Source: Papilionanthe hookeriana x Papilionanthe teres
Lineage: Eukaryota; Streptophyta; Magnoliopsida; Asparagales; Orchidaceae
Assembly (NCBI GenBank): GCA_022702705.1
Contig: CM040434.1
Location: 21,185,771 to 21,249,770 of the forward strand
Direction: 5' to 3'
Length of the DNA: 64,000 nucleotides
Shown: in pieces, positions 33,040-45,360 of the stretch
Numbering within the stretch: position 1 is the first letter of the stretch
How the letters are laid out: each line of letters starts with the position of its first letter
Notes under the pieces: generated by a model
The model's input: the letters and a program-made list of their open reading frames with translations, nothing else
Database searches by the model: none
What the model was told of the DNA's origin: nothing
Translations under genes and position numbers: made by a program

Positions 33040-35640
33040 TTGGGCATGTGGCCAGTTCTAGGCTAGAGAATAGTTCACACTTTAAATTCATAACCCAAAA
33101 CTAGAATGATAACATCAAAATTCAAAAAAAAAGGGAGTCAGGTCACCACAATTGAACTTTAAGCCTACCCAAAGTCTTCCTTCAATCCCAAATAAACCTA
33201 AGTTTAAGATAAAAAATAACACATTAATCTAACCCTAAAACTAAAATTGCCAACCTTACCAAGTATAATTTCACCCATATTTGCCTAAAGTAAAACTAAA
33301 TTTGAATCAAATTGAAATATCAAAAATAGAATGATCCAAGAAAATGTTAGATTAAGTTAAATGGGCAAATTTTATAAATAGCCTAATTATTTAATAAAGC
33401 TAAATATGAAGGCCCATAAGACAAAGGCTTTTGAACTAATCGTAATTGCCCAAGGCTAAGCTTAATCACAAAAGCCCAGACTTAAGCTTAAGCCTAAGGC
33501 ATCATGGGAGAGCCCATGGCCCATTCGCCATGGGTTAACCATGACATGCATGACACATTAAAGACTAACATACTTGCCATGCACTACATCCTTAATTAAA
33601 GGGGGGGGGGGGAGGGGCTGGAGAATTAAATTAACCAAAACTTAAATTATGGACAACACTCTATTCATTAACCCTTTAGGATGATGAACATTTGATGTTC
33701 GTTTGTGCAAATTTAAAAAGAACAGTGAAGATTGAACAGAACGACGGGACTGCAGAGGGGAGCGCACGGGATTGAAGCCAAAGAGGTGGCCCATGTGGAA
33801 AACGTGGTGAATCACGGAGTGTCGCATGGGGCTTCCAAATACAACTTCAAATATGCATATCCTTATAAAAAAACATGAAAATAAAAAACAAATTACCACT
33901 GAACTTACTGAACAGAGAAGAAAATAATAAAATTAAAATATTAAATAATTAAATTATAATTAAATTTTAATTAATTAAATACCTCAGAGGGTATTTAAAT
34001 TTTAAAAATTCAAATATAAATAATAAAAATATAAAATTTTCAGGGATTATTTCAAAGTCCCCCTAACACCAAAGTGTCTAATTTCTTATCAAGATTATAA
34101 TTATTTTGAAAGATTTATAAAAAACATAAAAATAAAAAAAATATAAATTAGAAATTGAAATTAAGAGGAAACTATGGACAATAGTCCTAATCAATAAAAT
34201 GTCCATTTTCACCTCTAGAAATTTGAAGATGAAATTAAAACATGAGGGTTAAATCGGTAAAATTGTAAATTTTGTATTTTATCCCAAGCTGTCTCCTAAA
34301 CTTAAATTAAACAAAAGAGTCAACTAAGAAAATCTTAGGATTACCTCCTAAGGGAAACATTAAATTAAATTATTAATTATGAGAGTTAATCTCATAATTA
34401 TATATTCAATTATAAAATTAACATAATAACCAAGCTCTAAAATTAACCTAGGCCATACCTAACTTAGGCCTAACCTAACTTAACTCAAATTTCAATCTTA
34501 ATATGGGTCTGACATACCTTGGACCTAACTCAGCTAAAACATTAATCTTAATAGAAAATTATCTTAATAATTAAGCTTTAAGTCTTAAGTTAGGTCTAAC
34601 CCAATTTAGACATAACATAATTTAAACGCAACTCAAGTCTAAACTAACTTTGACTTGACTAAACTAAACCTAAACTTAGTTCAAGCCTAACTTATCTTAG
34701 ACCTGACTTAACCAAATTAAAAACTTAACTCAGACCTTACTTAACTCAAATTAGACATCAACCAACCTGTGTTAACCCAAATCAAACTTAAGTAAACTTT
34801 GGTCTACCTAGCTTAACCTGGGCTAACCCAAATCAATTTACATTCATTATGAGCTAATCGATATCAAATTAAGTTAATTTAGGCTAACCTAAGATAATCT
34901 AAACCAAACTCAAAATTGAAAATTGTGTAATTAAATAAACCAAGTTAAGAAGTGATTGACCTCTCACAAGAGCATAAAAGCACATTTGACTTGAAAACAT
35001 ACCCTGGAGATAATATGTGCTGAAATGCAAAGTATGAAATAAACATAAGAGATACAACATAAAACACACCCTAAAAATTATTAAAATATAATTATCAACA
35101 ATGAAACAAAATCCAATTTAAGAAGAAACTTCAGAGGACGCAATACATGGTTACTAACAATGTACCTTCTAGTCACTTGTGACTATTCAAATCACAAACC
35201 AAATGACCCCGGGAGGACAAAACCATGGGATCTTGAACTGGTCATTTCAATATAAAAAATAATATAAGAATAAATCACAAAATTGGCTAAGAAGTCTTAA
35301 GTAACCTAATTTATTTAACCCCCTAAAATTTGGGAAAAAGACATTAAAAATTAAATGAAACCCTAATGAACAAAAATCACAAAAAATAACTTAGCCCTAA
35401 TATCTGGATCTATGAAGATATCCTGGATGATGTAACCCACAGTTGTTGAAAAACATTTTCCAGTCTGAGTAGGCATGACCGCCTATTTGGACAAGGTAGA
35501 TCAAGGAACCCGACAACCCTGAGAAGATGGAAAGCCATTGACATCTTGACCAGGTTGTACCAAATAAAAATGATAATAACTAACACTTTAATGATCAAAA
35601 TAAACATTCATTTCTCTTACAATGAAGCTTCTAACTCTAT
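33040..35640 (+). repeat. Probable old Ogre-type LTR remnant
   Basis: The order of composition zones matches element E's 5' LTR: a G-poor stretch of CCCAA/CCTAA text (33120-33330), a zone with GCCATGCACTAC and a G run (33480-33620), a short GC-rich zone (33730-33800), an AT-rich zone, a degenerate TTAAC-type repeat (34440-34900), and finally CTGGATGATGTAACC (35423) beside GGGATCTTGA text, which resembles CTTGGATGATGTAACC at 46184 and GGGATCTTAACCGG at 46330. Alignment is patchy and both ends are uncertain. Confidence 0.45.
34440..34900. repeat. Degenerate CCTAACTTAA-type tandem repeats
   Basis: Many imperfect copies of CCTAACTTAACTC, CTTAGACCTAAC and related words. Position within the remnant is equivalent to the TAAAT pentamer array of element E. 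Confidence 0.5.
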
Positions 35641-36072
35641 TTTGCAAGGCTGCTAAAGGCAAAATACAAAATACTACCTTAGATTTACATTACATGTTAT
35701 TAGGGTGTGCTAACTCTATTTTATAGGGTAATTGTAAACAAACAAGCTATTGTAGTAACCTATGATCTTTCCTTTGAGTCTTCGTTTCTAGTGTTAGGTT
35801 GTGTCATGGTAAATTGAGTATAAACAATCAAATTATTCAAAAGAAGATGAAACAAAGACGAAGGATGAAACTCAACTAAACCATCAATGGGAGTTTGGAT
35901 CACATTAGTTGAAGAGTTTGATATAAGTTAGAGTTAGAACCTATACCGTTAGTTTTTTTGTATCTATTAAATAGTTCTGTCAAAATTATAGGTTAAAATT
36001 TACATTTCTGCATATTTCTTGGATTACTGAACCACTTCGTGCACTTTACGTAAGCTTAATATTGCTAAAATT
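35641..36072. other. Spacer, nothing recognised
   Basis: AT-rich, between the LTR remnant and the LTR of D. No open frame or repeat supported. Confidence 0.4.
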
Positions 36073-37733
36073 TGATGTAGAAGTGTATAAAAATATTCAA
36101 TAATCGCAGAGTTACTCTTATCAACGCAAGTATACGTATCGCTCAAGTAATACAGGGCTCTAATGGAGTTCTGGTTATCGATCCCACGGGGAATATTTTA
36201 GAGGCTACGAACTAGGATTATAGAAACCGATACAGAATCACAACCTTGTAAATTGAATTGCCTATTTGTTACTAATATGTAATTGTAAATAAGATGGAAT
36301 TTTAATAAACTAATTCTACTAACACTTAACTAATTTACTAATAAATTGAGGTTCAATATATAAGCAAGCATCCTTCTCCTTGTTAAGAAATTTAAGTGAA
36401 TGGATAATTAGAATTATTTTAATACTGTGTTGTGCCAAATAGGAGCACACATATTCTTTACCCTTTGGTACAGGCACAAAGAACATTGACTAATCCTATG
36501 CTTGGTTACTGAATCTACGGCAAGGCTGGGAGGATACCGGCTCTCACTTTGGAGCTCCCACGTCCCCTCGCCTGAGGGCTAACATCTACACTTCAGTACC
36601 CAAACGATAGGACCGAATTGAGGATTTTAGTTTGTCACTCTAAAATCTCCAATTCTATGCCCGATAAATATTATTTCCCTATTTATTGCACCCTACTTTC
36701 AAAGACTTTGACCTCCCTGAATCTTGGATGTAATCTTCACTTTAGTTGTTAAACTCAACATATTTTAACAAATCAATTGGCCACATTGAAAGTAAATTAA
36801 GATTGAAGTGAAAAGATTATCACAACTTCCTTAACATTCTCTTGGCACAACTAATTCAAATCACCATTTCACAAAAATGTCAAAACTAGGAGAAAGACAG
36901 AGAAACTATTCAGATCTCATGGAGAAGATACGACAAAACTTGGATTTCATATATAAAAGTAAAGTTATACAAACTACAATAAGTAAATAAAATTTATCTC
37001 GAATTCCTCCCTAAGCAAACTCTTTAAAGTTCCTCTGAGACTCTTCCTTTCTTTACAACACACAGAATTCTCCTTCGAAGCGGCAAGGAGGATGAAATCT
37101 CTCACTTTCCATCCACTCTTACAATCTCTCGAAAAATTCCTCACAATTAACACTAATTTAACTCACTCTCTATAACTCTTAGGGCAACTAAGACACTAAT
37201 AGACACTCATGGACACTCTGGATACTCCTAGACACCACTTGGACCCCCCATTTTTGGCCTCAAATTGTTTCTTTTAAAGTTGTATAAGAGTTTCTAAGAG
37301 TCCCCCAAGCATCTCTTAAAAAATCGTCCACATTCAATGCATCTCGTGGAAGAACCAACATACTCGCCGTCGGCGGCCTCGCTCACACCGTCGGTGGCCT
37401 TCTAGAATACTAGGTTTTGGACATTCTCTTTTAAGGCTCACTGTTGGCGGCCTCGATCTCGCCGTCGGCGACCTTCTTTATAATTTATTTTCTAAACTCT
37501 ATGAAAAAATCCGTTGTCGGCACCGTCGATCTCGCCGTCGGCGCCCAAGGTCAAATCTTCATATTTTGGTCTTTTTTGCTCCAAATTCGCTCCTTTTTGC
37601 ATCTTTTTGCTCCAATGTCCATAAATCAACATTCATGCAATAAAACATCAAAAATACCTTTCTTTAAAGTACAATATCATTAAAATCAATATAAAACCAG
37701 TCATGAAAAATTCAAAATATTTTTAGTTGGTCA
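36073..37733 (-). repeat. LTR of element D
   Basis: On the minus strand it begins TGACCAAC at 37733, directly after AAGTTTGGGTGATTT. It runs through blocks shared with A and C (GTGGGATCGATA; TATTACTTGAGCGATACGTA; GTGAGAGCCGGTATC) and probably ends at 36073 (TGATGTAG on the plus strand). The left end is judged from TG/CA termini only. It contains four short GC-rich palindromes at 37365-37543. Confidence 0.78.
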
Positions 37734-39163
37734 AAATCACCCAAACTTAACTATTACTTGTCCTCAAGTAATTTTTAGTACTACATAAAAGTTATGATTC
37801 ATTGTGGTAAAGTTTTAATTCAGAAATACTATAATTTTTTATTTAAATAAATATCATTGTAAGATTTCTTAGGAAGATTTTCAAGTAATTAGATTAACTC
37901 TGTAGATGTAAAGCTATCTAGTCATCAAGTCTAAGAGTTCTAGTCTTCATTTCATTTCAATAATGACTATATGTTGCAATATCAATTCACTTAGAATAAT
38001 CAGATGATAGGAAATTCATGAGGACACTATTAGTAAAAATACTACTCCATAAATATAAGTTCAGAAATGTATTTAGTTTTCCCTTTAGGCTAATCCGAGT
38101 GAAGCCAATTTTTAATAAGACATCTCCTCAAGCTTCTCCTCACTTACTATTTCTTTTCTTTTCGTTTGGATTGCTTTTCGATCCAATATATATATTTCTT
38201 TTATTTTCAGGGATTGTTTTTCAATCCTTTCATTTTTTCTTTTTCAAGTGAGGATTACTATATCTGGATAGTCTGTTAATAATTTTGAACTTCACTCTTC
38301 TTTTCCTAAATTTAAAACATAAAGCATTCCTTTACCTTATATGTAATTCATAGTCTTTACATCATTGAGCCCCAATCTTTTCTTTCTCAACTAAATTCCT
38401 AAGATTCTTAATATTTCAAAATATAGTTTTCTTTACTTTAAATAGTTAACTATAGTCTTATCCCCTTATACTAAATATCTTAACCTACAAAATTAATTTT
38501 CATTACCAAAAATATTTCTTTGAATCTTCTATAATATATAAATAAAATCTAAATATAGTTAACTGAATTAAATTTTATCACAAAAATCATATTTATAAAT
38601 TCTAAAAATATTTTTAATTGAGAACACATGACAGTTAAAATTTTTCTTCCCCCTAAACTTAAAGTTTTCAATATATAGAAATAATACAGGTGAAAAAAAT
38701 TCAAAATATAAATCATACCTTTGCACTTTAGGTATTTTCATCTCTCTAAAATTTTGCAGGTTCTTCTAAAAAAAAATTTTAACTTTAACTGATCTGTAAT
38801 ATTAGGAACTTTTCTACACATATAACAGGTTAGAGAATTTGCTGGGGTAATGAAATTTTGAAATAACTACATAAAGTAAAATATTTAACAACCACAATTG
38901 ATTACACTACACATTACAATACCAAGTAGAATTTGCATTTCACAACTTAATAACAAATAGTCTACTATTTTATCTTAGAGTCCACAATTACAATTACAAT
39001 TATAATCTACGTATAAATAAAATACAAACTACAAACAAAATTCATATCTTAGAAAATAATACAGTACATAAAATACAATTAACAGAATAAAAATACTACA
39101 ACAAAAAAAACACACACATACATCACAATCATCAAATTTAAGATCAAACATCAAAATCCCATA
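37734..39163 (-). other. 3' UTR of element D
   Basis: On the minus strand: internal polypurine tract (38641-38654), the TATCCAGATATAGTAATCC stretch (38251-38269), a purine-rich low-complexity zone, the conserved block around GAGAAGCTTGAGGAGA (38123-38138) and the terminal polypurine tract (37734-37748). The order and spacing are as in A and C. Confidence 0.75.
38641..38654 (-). other. Internal polypurine tract of element D
   Basis: The minus strand reads AGGGGGAAGAAAAA after AAGTTT, about 920 bases before the 3' LTR start. Confidence 0.55.
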
Positions 39164-40012
39164 CTATGTCTTCATCTCCCTAGTCAGCTGGTGGATTGGG
39201 CTGATACGAGTATATCGTGGGCATTCAGGAAAAGTAACATCAGGCTCACCTCTATAGTGTCTGGCTTGAGCATCGTAGTAAGCAATCTCGAAATCGGAAT
39301 GCCGCTGAAGATACTCAATATCATGATCGTGTCTTCGCTCTAATCCTTCAATCCTTTGATCTATTCTTTCAAGTTTCTCATCTAACTTTTCAAAACTCTT
39401 CCGCTGCAGGGTCATCTCATTCATCAAATCATAAAGAGTAGGGGAGCTAGAGGCAGGAGGGTCATAACTAGTAGAGGTGATATCTCTACTAGTAGAAGGT
39501 GCTTTACTCCTACTCCCATATCTCCATTCTTTCATGGGATTCGTATGTCTTCAAATTAGCTTTACTATTGGGTTTCATAGGGTGCACCCATTCTTCATCA
39601 TCTCTTGTTTCCACTCCAGATAATTGGCAAAGTGCAAAAATGAGGCCAGGATGTCCTAGTCCTCCACTTGATTCACTCTTTGTCGTGGCCAAAATATTCT
39701 TATAAATTATATTCCCCATATTTATACTTCTATTGTTCTGAATACAAAAATTCAGAACCGCTCTATCTCTCGACACTTCACTGTGGTGTAAGTAGGTAGC
39801 ATAGTAGAACAAATGAAATAATGTCATGCTTTAGCTGTGGCATTCATCATGGAAAGAGGAAAATTTATCCGTTCACGCTGCTTGTTTTTCCATGTCCCTT
39901 TCCCATCAGTGAGAATCAATGACATCGTTCAATGGTCCTTCCATAGTTCCAAATGTCTCATACTCGCTAGAGTAAAAATCGTGAAGTTCGTAAAAAGAAT
40001 TTATGTGGGCTG
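39164..40012 (-). pseudogene. Env-position ORF of element D, truncated by E
   Basis: The minus-strand frame 39827-39510 (HHSEVSRDRAVLNFCIQNNR; GLGHPGLIFALCQLSGVE) matches 8530-8720 of element A. A frameshift near 39520-39535 leads to the C-terminal frame 39535-39164, with a Ser-rich linker, a coiled coil (KLDEKLERIDQRIEGLERRH) and the conserved end DVTFPECPRYT. Further upstream sequence in a different frame runs to 40012, where element E cuts it. Function unknown. Confidence 0.8.
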
Positions 40013-40016
40013 TGTT

Positions 40017-40037
40017 GACCTCATTTTTGATGAGGTC
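40017..40037 (+). other. LTR-terminal hairpin
   Basis: Arms GACCTCAT and ATGAGGTC with loop TTTTG form a perfect 8-bp stem four bases from the LTR tip. It is identical at 60306-60326, and a variant is in LTR F (13211-13232). Confidence 0.65.
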
Positions 40038-42384
40038 TTCTCTTCTTCTCTTTAGTACTTAGGATCTAGCCTTAGGCTTTTCCTTTGACTATCCTAGAGG
40101 ATTAGAATTGAGACCCACCACTTAGAAATCCAAACCACTTCTTAACTCCCTGCAAACTCCACAAACTTGATTGTAGACCCCTAATCACCTAGAGGGTTGA
40201 AATTAAATGTGGAAGTTTAAAGAATGAGTTCCTATAGGATTCTTTGGCCTTAGGACTCGCCTCAGGTGGCCCTGGTCTGGTGAAGGGCTGACTTACACAC
40301 ACACTACACCTATACACTACACTTTCACACACCTCCTAAAAACACACCCATACCTAACTTAACCTCCTAACTCATGCAGGTGGTTCACTTGGATGGTCTT
40401 TAACCCCAAGCCCTTGGCAAGAGGTTAGGAACAACATAGTGGATGCCTCAAATGAGTCCCTTCATGGCTCATGTGGACTTGATGTGGCTTCATGGCTCAA
40501 CCAAAATGATTTCATTCCACTTACATTCACCCAAGCTTCAATTTTCCAAATTTTCAATTTTTGACCCCCGGGACCCTACACCCGCTTAGCCAACCCAAAA
40601 CCTTTGAAACCCCCCAAAATTTGCAAAATCACCTAAATCACCCAAAAATCCTCAAGATCAATCCCAAACATTGCCTCACCAATAAAATTGATCATCAATA
40701 CCCAAAAATACCAAAAATTCCAAAAATACCTCCCAATACCCTCCAAATACCCAAAATACCCCTCTTAGCCAAAAAATCCAAAAATTCAGAAAATTCCCAG
40801 AAAATTTCAAAAAATCCAAAATATTCCCAATTTCATTTCGTTCAACTACACCATGGGCCAATTTTGTCAATTTACCCCACTTTTATCAAAATCCCCAATT
40901 TGACCCATTTTAACCCAAAGTGAACCCAATGTCAAACCAAACCTACCCAATTGACCCAAATTCTGGTCCAATTCAATTCTAAACTTCAATTCAACATCCC
41001 CAACACCAATCTGGACCAAATCCATGCCAAATTTGATTGACATTTGAATTCAATTTCACTTTGGACCTTAAAGCCCAATTTGGACTCATGACCCAAACTT
41101 AGCCCAAACTCACCCAATTCAATTCCAATTAACCCCAAATCTTTTCTAAACCTTCCTTAACATTCCCATAAACAAAAAACTAACATGATTTGCACAAAAT
41201 TTAGACCCAAACCCCACTCAAATTCAACCCAAAATCAAAAAGCCCAATTTTGACCTAAATCCAACCCTAACCCAAATGAGCCCAAATCCCAAAATCAAAC
41301 CCCAACCAAAGCCAAAACCTCTTTGAAACATTCCCATGAACATTTAACAACATTAATTTTACATCAATTTCAACTCTAGCCCAACATTGGCCTAAGTTAG
41401 CCCAATTTGACCTATATTGGCCCATTCACCAAAGAAGTCCAAATCCAACCCAATTCAAGCCCAAACTACTTCAAATTGATTCCAAATCATTCATGAAACA
41501 TTCCTAAATTAAATTCAACACTTATTGGATCCAATCCTTTGCAAAATTTTCATCCTAAAATTTGTTTTGAAATCTAAAAGCCCACTCTCTAAACCATCTT
41601 AAAAGCCCATCCAAAGTGAAATCTAAAAGCCCAAAGCCCACATGACAATTCCTTCTCATCATCCCTTTAATTGGAATCAATTCCTAAGTCCCAAATCAAT
41701 CATCAAATCAACCTAAATTAAGCACCATCTAAATTTTTCACTAAATTGCCTAAATCCCCAAATTCCTTTTTCATATAAATGGATCCACTTTTCCTAAGCC
41801 AAGGGTAAGCCAAATGAAGCCACATGCAAGCCATAGACAAGCCACATGAAGCCATGGGGGTTTGACTTGTCACCAAGCCATTAATGGCAAGTGGAGGGAG
41901 TCCTTTCCTAAGCCTTCCTTAAGCCATTTTAACCTCTTTAATGCAACACCATAACCCAAAATTAACTTAAACTATTTTGATGGAGACAACACCATTTTCT
42001 CCTAGCTCACCCAAATGGCTCTTTTCTGCCCAAAACCACGCCATGGGTGGTGCACCTAGCCCAAAAGGATGGGTTGACCCAAATCAAGCCAAAATGGCCT
42101 CTCCCCCATACCATTTTAATCCAAGCACTTTACACATGTCCAAGCCCAATTGACTTCACCATTGCCAAGCCCTGACCTCTCTGGTCAAGATGGTGACCCT
42201 TGCTTGTCGGCCGACCACCGGGCCGCCGGAAAACACCATGGCCGAGACCTTGGGAGGAGCCAAACATTGAAATTCCACCTTGCTGAGCTGCCCCATGCCC
42301 AATGGCCACCATGGCTGTTCTTCCCTTGACCTAAGCAGCTGATCCCAAGCCTTAAACCCCCCTGGGAGGCCCTCCACCCTCTCC

Positions 42385-42392
42385 TATTTAAA
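42385..42392 (+). promoter_or_regulatory. TATA-like box of element E 5' LTR
   Basis: TATTTAAA in a GC-rich context (CCTCCACCCTCTCC before it). The 3' LTR has GATTCAAA at the same place, so the box is absent there. Promoter function is inferred. Confidence 0.4.
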
Positions 42393-42902
42393 CACCACCT
42401 CCTCTCGGCCATGAGAGGTGCTGAACCGCACCATACCGAAACTCGCCAAAATTGCTCTAGATCATTCTCCATACTTAGAGCAGCGTTGATCCCCGGTGCC
42501 AATTTGCCCCGATCCCCACCAACGAGCCCGATTTCTCAACCGAAATCTCACCCAAAACAAGGACACTTTGCCACGGTGAGCCAATCCTCAAATCGATCGG
42601 TCCTACACCTTCACCGGACCAAGAGGAGAAGTTTCCCACCGAAAGCCCCATCTCCGGGCCACCCGGCTTGCTCGGCCTCCAAGCTTTGTGATCGGGCTTG
42701 GTCGAAATCATACCTGAGGCAATTCACTGCGACCGGGAGACTTCATCCGGAGCTTGCTGGGATCCAATCGAAGGTGACACAACCCTCAGATTAAAGCCAC
42801 ACTTCTTTGAGCAAAGGTATGAGCTAACTCTTTATCCTGAGCTTCTGGAGATTCTCCATTTCAAATGCTTTGATTTTAATGCATGATCACCGTATAGATG
42901 TG

Positions 42903-42921
42903 TTCGTCTCTTCGAGACGAA
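42903..42921 (+). other. LTR hairpin 2
   Basis: TTCGTCTC-TTC-GAGACGAA, a perfect 8-bp stem. The 3' LTR copy (near 63199-63217) has lost two CpGs by C-to-T and G-to-A changes. Confidence 0.55.
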
Positions 42922-43016
42922 TCCATAGAGCACAAGAACACGAAAATCCGTTGAGAAATAAGTGCGTTCTTAGGATTTTAGTGTGGACGGCTCTCGGGTG
43001 AGGATGCTTGGGGACG

Positions 43017-43035
43017 ATGAACGGATGCCGTTCAT
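43017..43035 (+). other. LTR hairpin 3
   Basis: ATGAACGG-ATG-CCGTTCAT, a perfect 8-bp stem, unchanged in the 3' LTR (63310-63328). Confidence 0.55.
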
Positions 43036-43137
43036 TCCATACACGCGCGGACGGACGACCAGGATCGCGCCGGATGAGGAGACGGAACGATACAGCGGGC
43101 CCCTAGAGCGCTGAGTCGGATGGCGGCGTCGAATCAG

Positions 43138-43157
43138 AAAGCGCCACGCGGCGCTTT
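43138..43157 (+). other. LTR hairpin 4
   Basis: AAAGCGCC-ACGC-GGCGCTTT, a perfect 8-bp stem. The 3' LTR (63431-63450) keeps seven of the pairs. Confidence 0.55.
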
Positions 43158-45004
43158 GGAGATGCTAAGGTTGACGCGGCGCCGACTCGGATAAGTAGAA
43201 AAATAGGGATTTTCTGATTTATTTAATTCCCTAAACTTCAAAAATTCATAACTTTGTGTAGAAAAATCAGAAAAATAAAATAAAAATACCCTCTTGCTCA
43301 GTGAAGAGAGGAGAATAATGTGGAAAAGAAATCATTTAATTTCATCAAGTATTTTATTTTTAATAATTTATTTACCATCTGCATTGTTTTAATTCTCCAT
43401 GCATATAGGAAATTCACCATGGCATGAGACCATAGGGCATTTGAAGCCTCTGAATTTGGGAATATTCCCTGAATTTTCCAAAGTCAGAGGCCATCCCTAT
43501 GAGAAGTTATTGATTTTTCAAATTCATGTTGCTGTTTTGAGTATTTTAAATCCAATAATTAGCATGTTGTGAAATAAATTCTATGAAAATTTGGTGATGT
43601 TTCATATGACCAGGGCACCCTAGGAAAAATAGGTTTTGAATTAATTCACTTGGAATAACCCTAATTGGCTTAAACACCCTAAATAAATTCTTAATTAATT
43701 AGAGCTAATCATACATCAAATTGACTTGAAATCAATTCTCCACTAACCTTTAGGATCATAGTAACCCACCATAAAAGTTTGAAGTCAATTGGGTTTGGTT
43801 AGCCCTATCAAATGGGTTGATTAAGCCATTTAGCCAATTTAAACTTTGAAAATTCATAACTTTCAAAATACTTTTAAAAAATTCACCAAATTGGTTTTGG
43901 AGCCTCTCTGATATTAGGGGAATTTAATAAAACTAAAATTTCAATTTTCTAAAAAAGTTGATTTTTTGTATTATTTTAATATTTTAATAATTAAAAAATA
44001 ATAAAAATCACAAAAATAATAAAATTCACCAAAATGTCATATTTTGAATTTTAGTCATTTAGGAACAAATCCCATATTTTTCCTAGGTCTCTATGATGAG
44101 TTATTAAATTTTAAAGCCCTAGGGTAATTTTAAAATAAAAAAATGTATTTTCTAGCATTTCTACTAAAATAATTCTAATAAATCAAATAAAAATCAAAAA
44201 ATTATAAAAATTGATTCTCTAATTTCCTTGATATCAGAGAGATTTTTGAAAAATATAAAATTCATTTTTCAAACTTTATTTTATTTTTAAATTAATTAAT
44301 ACTCCAAAAATCAAAATAATTATAATAAAAGAAATATAATTCAAAAAATCACTAAAATTGGTCCAAGTGGTCCTCTGGTCATTAGGAATGTCCCATAATT
44401 TTCTTAAGGACAGAAACTTTCCCTTGGTCATGTTATTAAATTTTTCTTGGAAATCCTTATTTTCCACCAAAAATAATTACATAAATAAATTAAATACAGA
44501 AAAATCACATTTTCTCCTCTAATGTCTTCATTGATATATGAGTGAAGCCACATAAAAGTTTCAAGTTCATTTGAGCTCAATTTAATGAGTTATGAAATTA
44601 TTAAGCTTGAAGGGCAAAATGGTAATTAAAATTTTAACCCTTAATTAAAACTTTAGGCTTAATAAAATGGAAAGGTAAAATATTTGATCTTAATCTGGTT
44701 TGGATGATTGAAATTTAAATAATTGAAGGGTAGAAACCTATTAAACAATTCAACAATAATTGAAATGAACTTTAATTAAAATAATTAATTAAATTTGGAA
44801 GAATAATAAAATTGAAATTATTAAAATAGGGATGTTATTAGGAAGAAATTTGTTCTTTAATTTAAGAATCCCTAAATTAATCATCCCAATAATATTTAAT
44901 CCCTAATTGAAATGATAATCCAAGTTTAAGATTTAAAATGCTAAAAGATTTAATCATTAAATTAAATTAAAGTAAAATTATTTAAAGCAAATCCCTTTAA
45001 AATA

Positions 45005-45360
45005 AAATGTTAAATTAAATTAAATTAAATTAAATTAAATTAAATTAAACTAAATTAAAACAAATTAAATTAAATTAAATTAAATTAAATTAAATTAAAG
45101 CACATTAAATTAAATTGAATTAAATTAAATTAAATTAAATTAAATTAAATTAAATTAAATTAAATTAAATTAAATTAAATTAAAATTAAATTAAATTAAA
45201 CTAAATTAAATTAAAACTAAATCAAAATAAATTAAATCAAATTAAATAAAATTAAGCTGAACCATATCATATTAAATTAACTTAAAGTTAAATTAAATTA
45301 AATTGAACCACATTAAATTAAATTAAGTTAAATTAAATTAAATTGAATTAAAAATAACAT
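45005..45360. repeat. TAAAT pentanucleotide array
   Basis: Long runs of TTAAA/TAAAT with interruptions (CTAAATTAAAAC, GCACATTAAA, GAACCACATT). It lies in the 5' LTR; the corresponding 3' LTR part is outside the window. Confidence 0.85.

Larger units (their letters stand above)
36073..40012 (-). mobile_element. Athila-type element D, 3' part, reversed
   Basis: Read on the minus strand it consists of the env-position ORF, 3' UTR, polypurine tract and an LTR. It is cut on its 5' side at 40012, where element E begins with TGTTGACC. Gag and pol would lie beyond E's right end, outside the window. Confidence 0.85.

Noticed and set aside
40561..40923. Proline/lysine-rich open frame in the LTR, repeated at 60896-61213 and antisense at 12468-12722
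   Set aside because: Translation of the G-poor CCCAAAA-type LTR text; a repeated nucleotide sequence in three LTR copies, not a protein family.
42893..43200. GC-rich patch as a CpG-island promoter of a host gene
   Set aside because: The same patch is present in both LTRs of E, so it belongs to the element.
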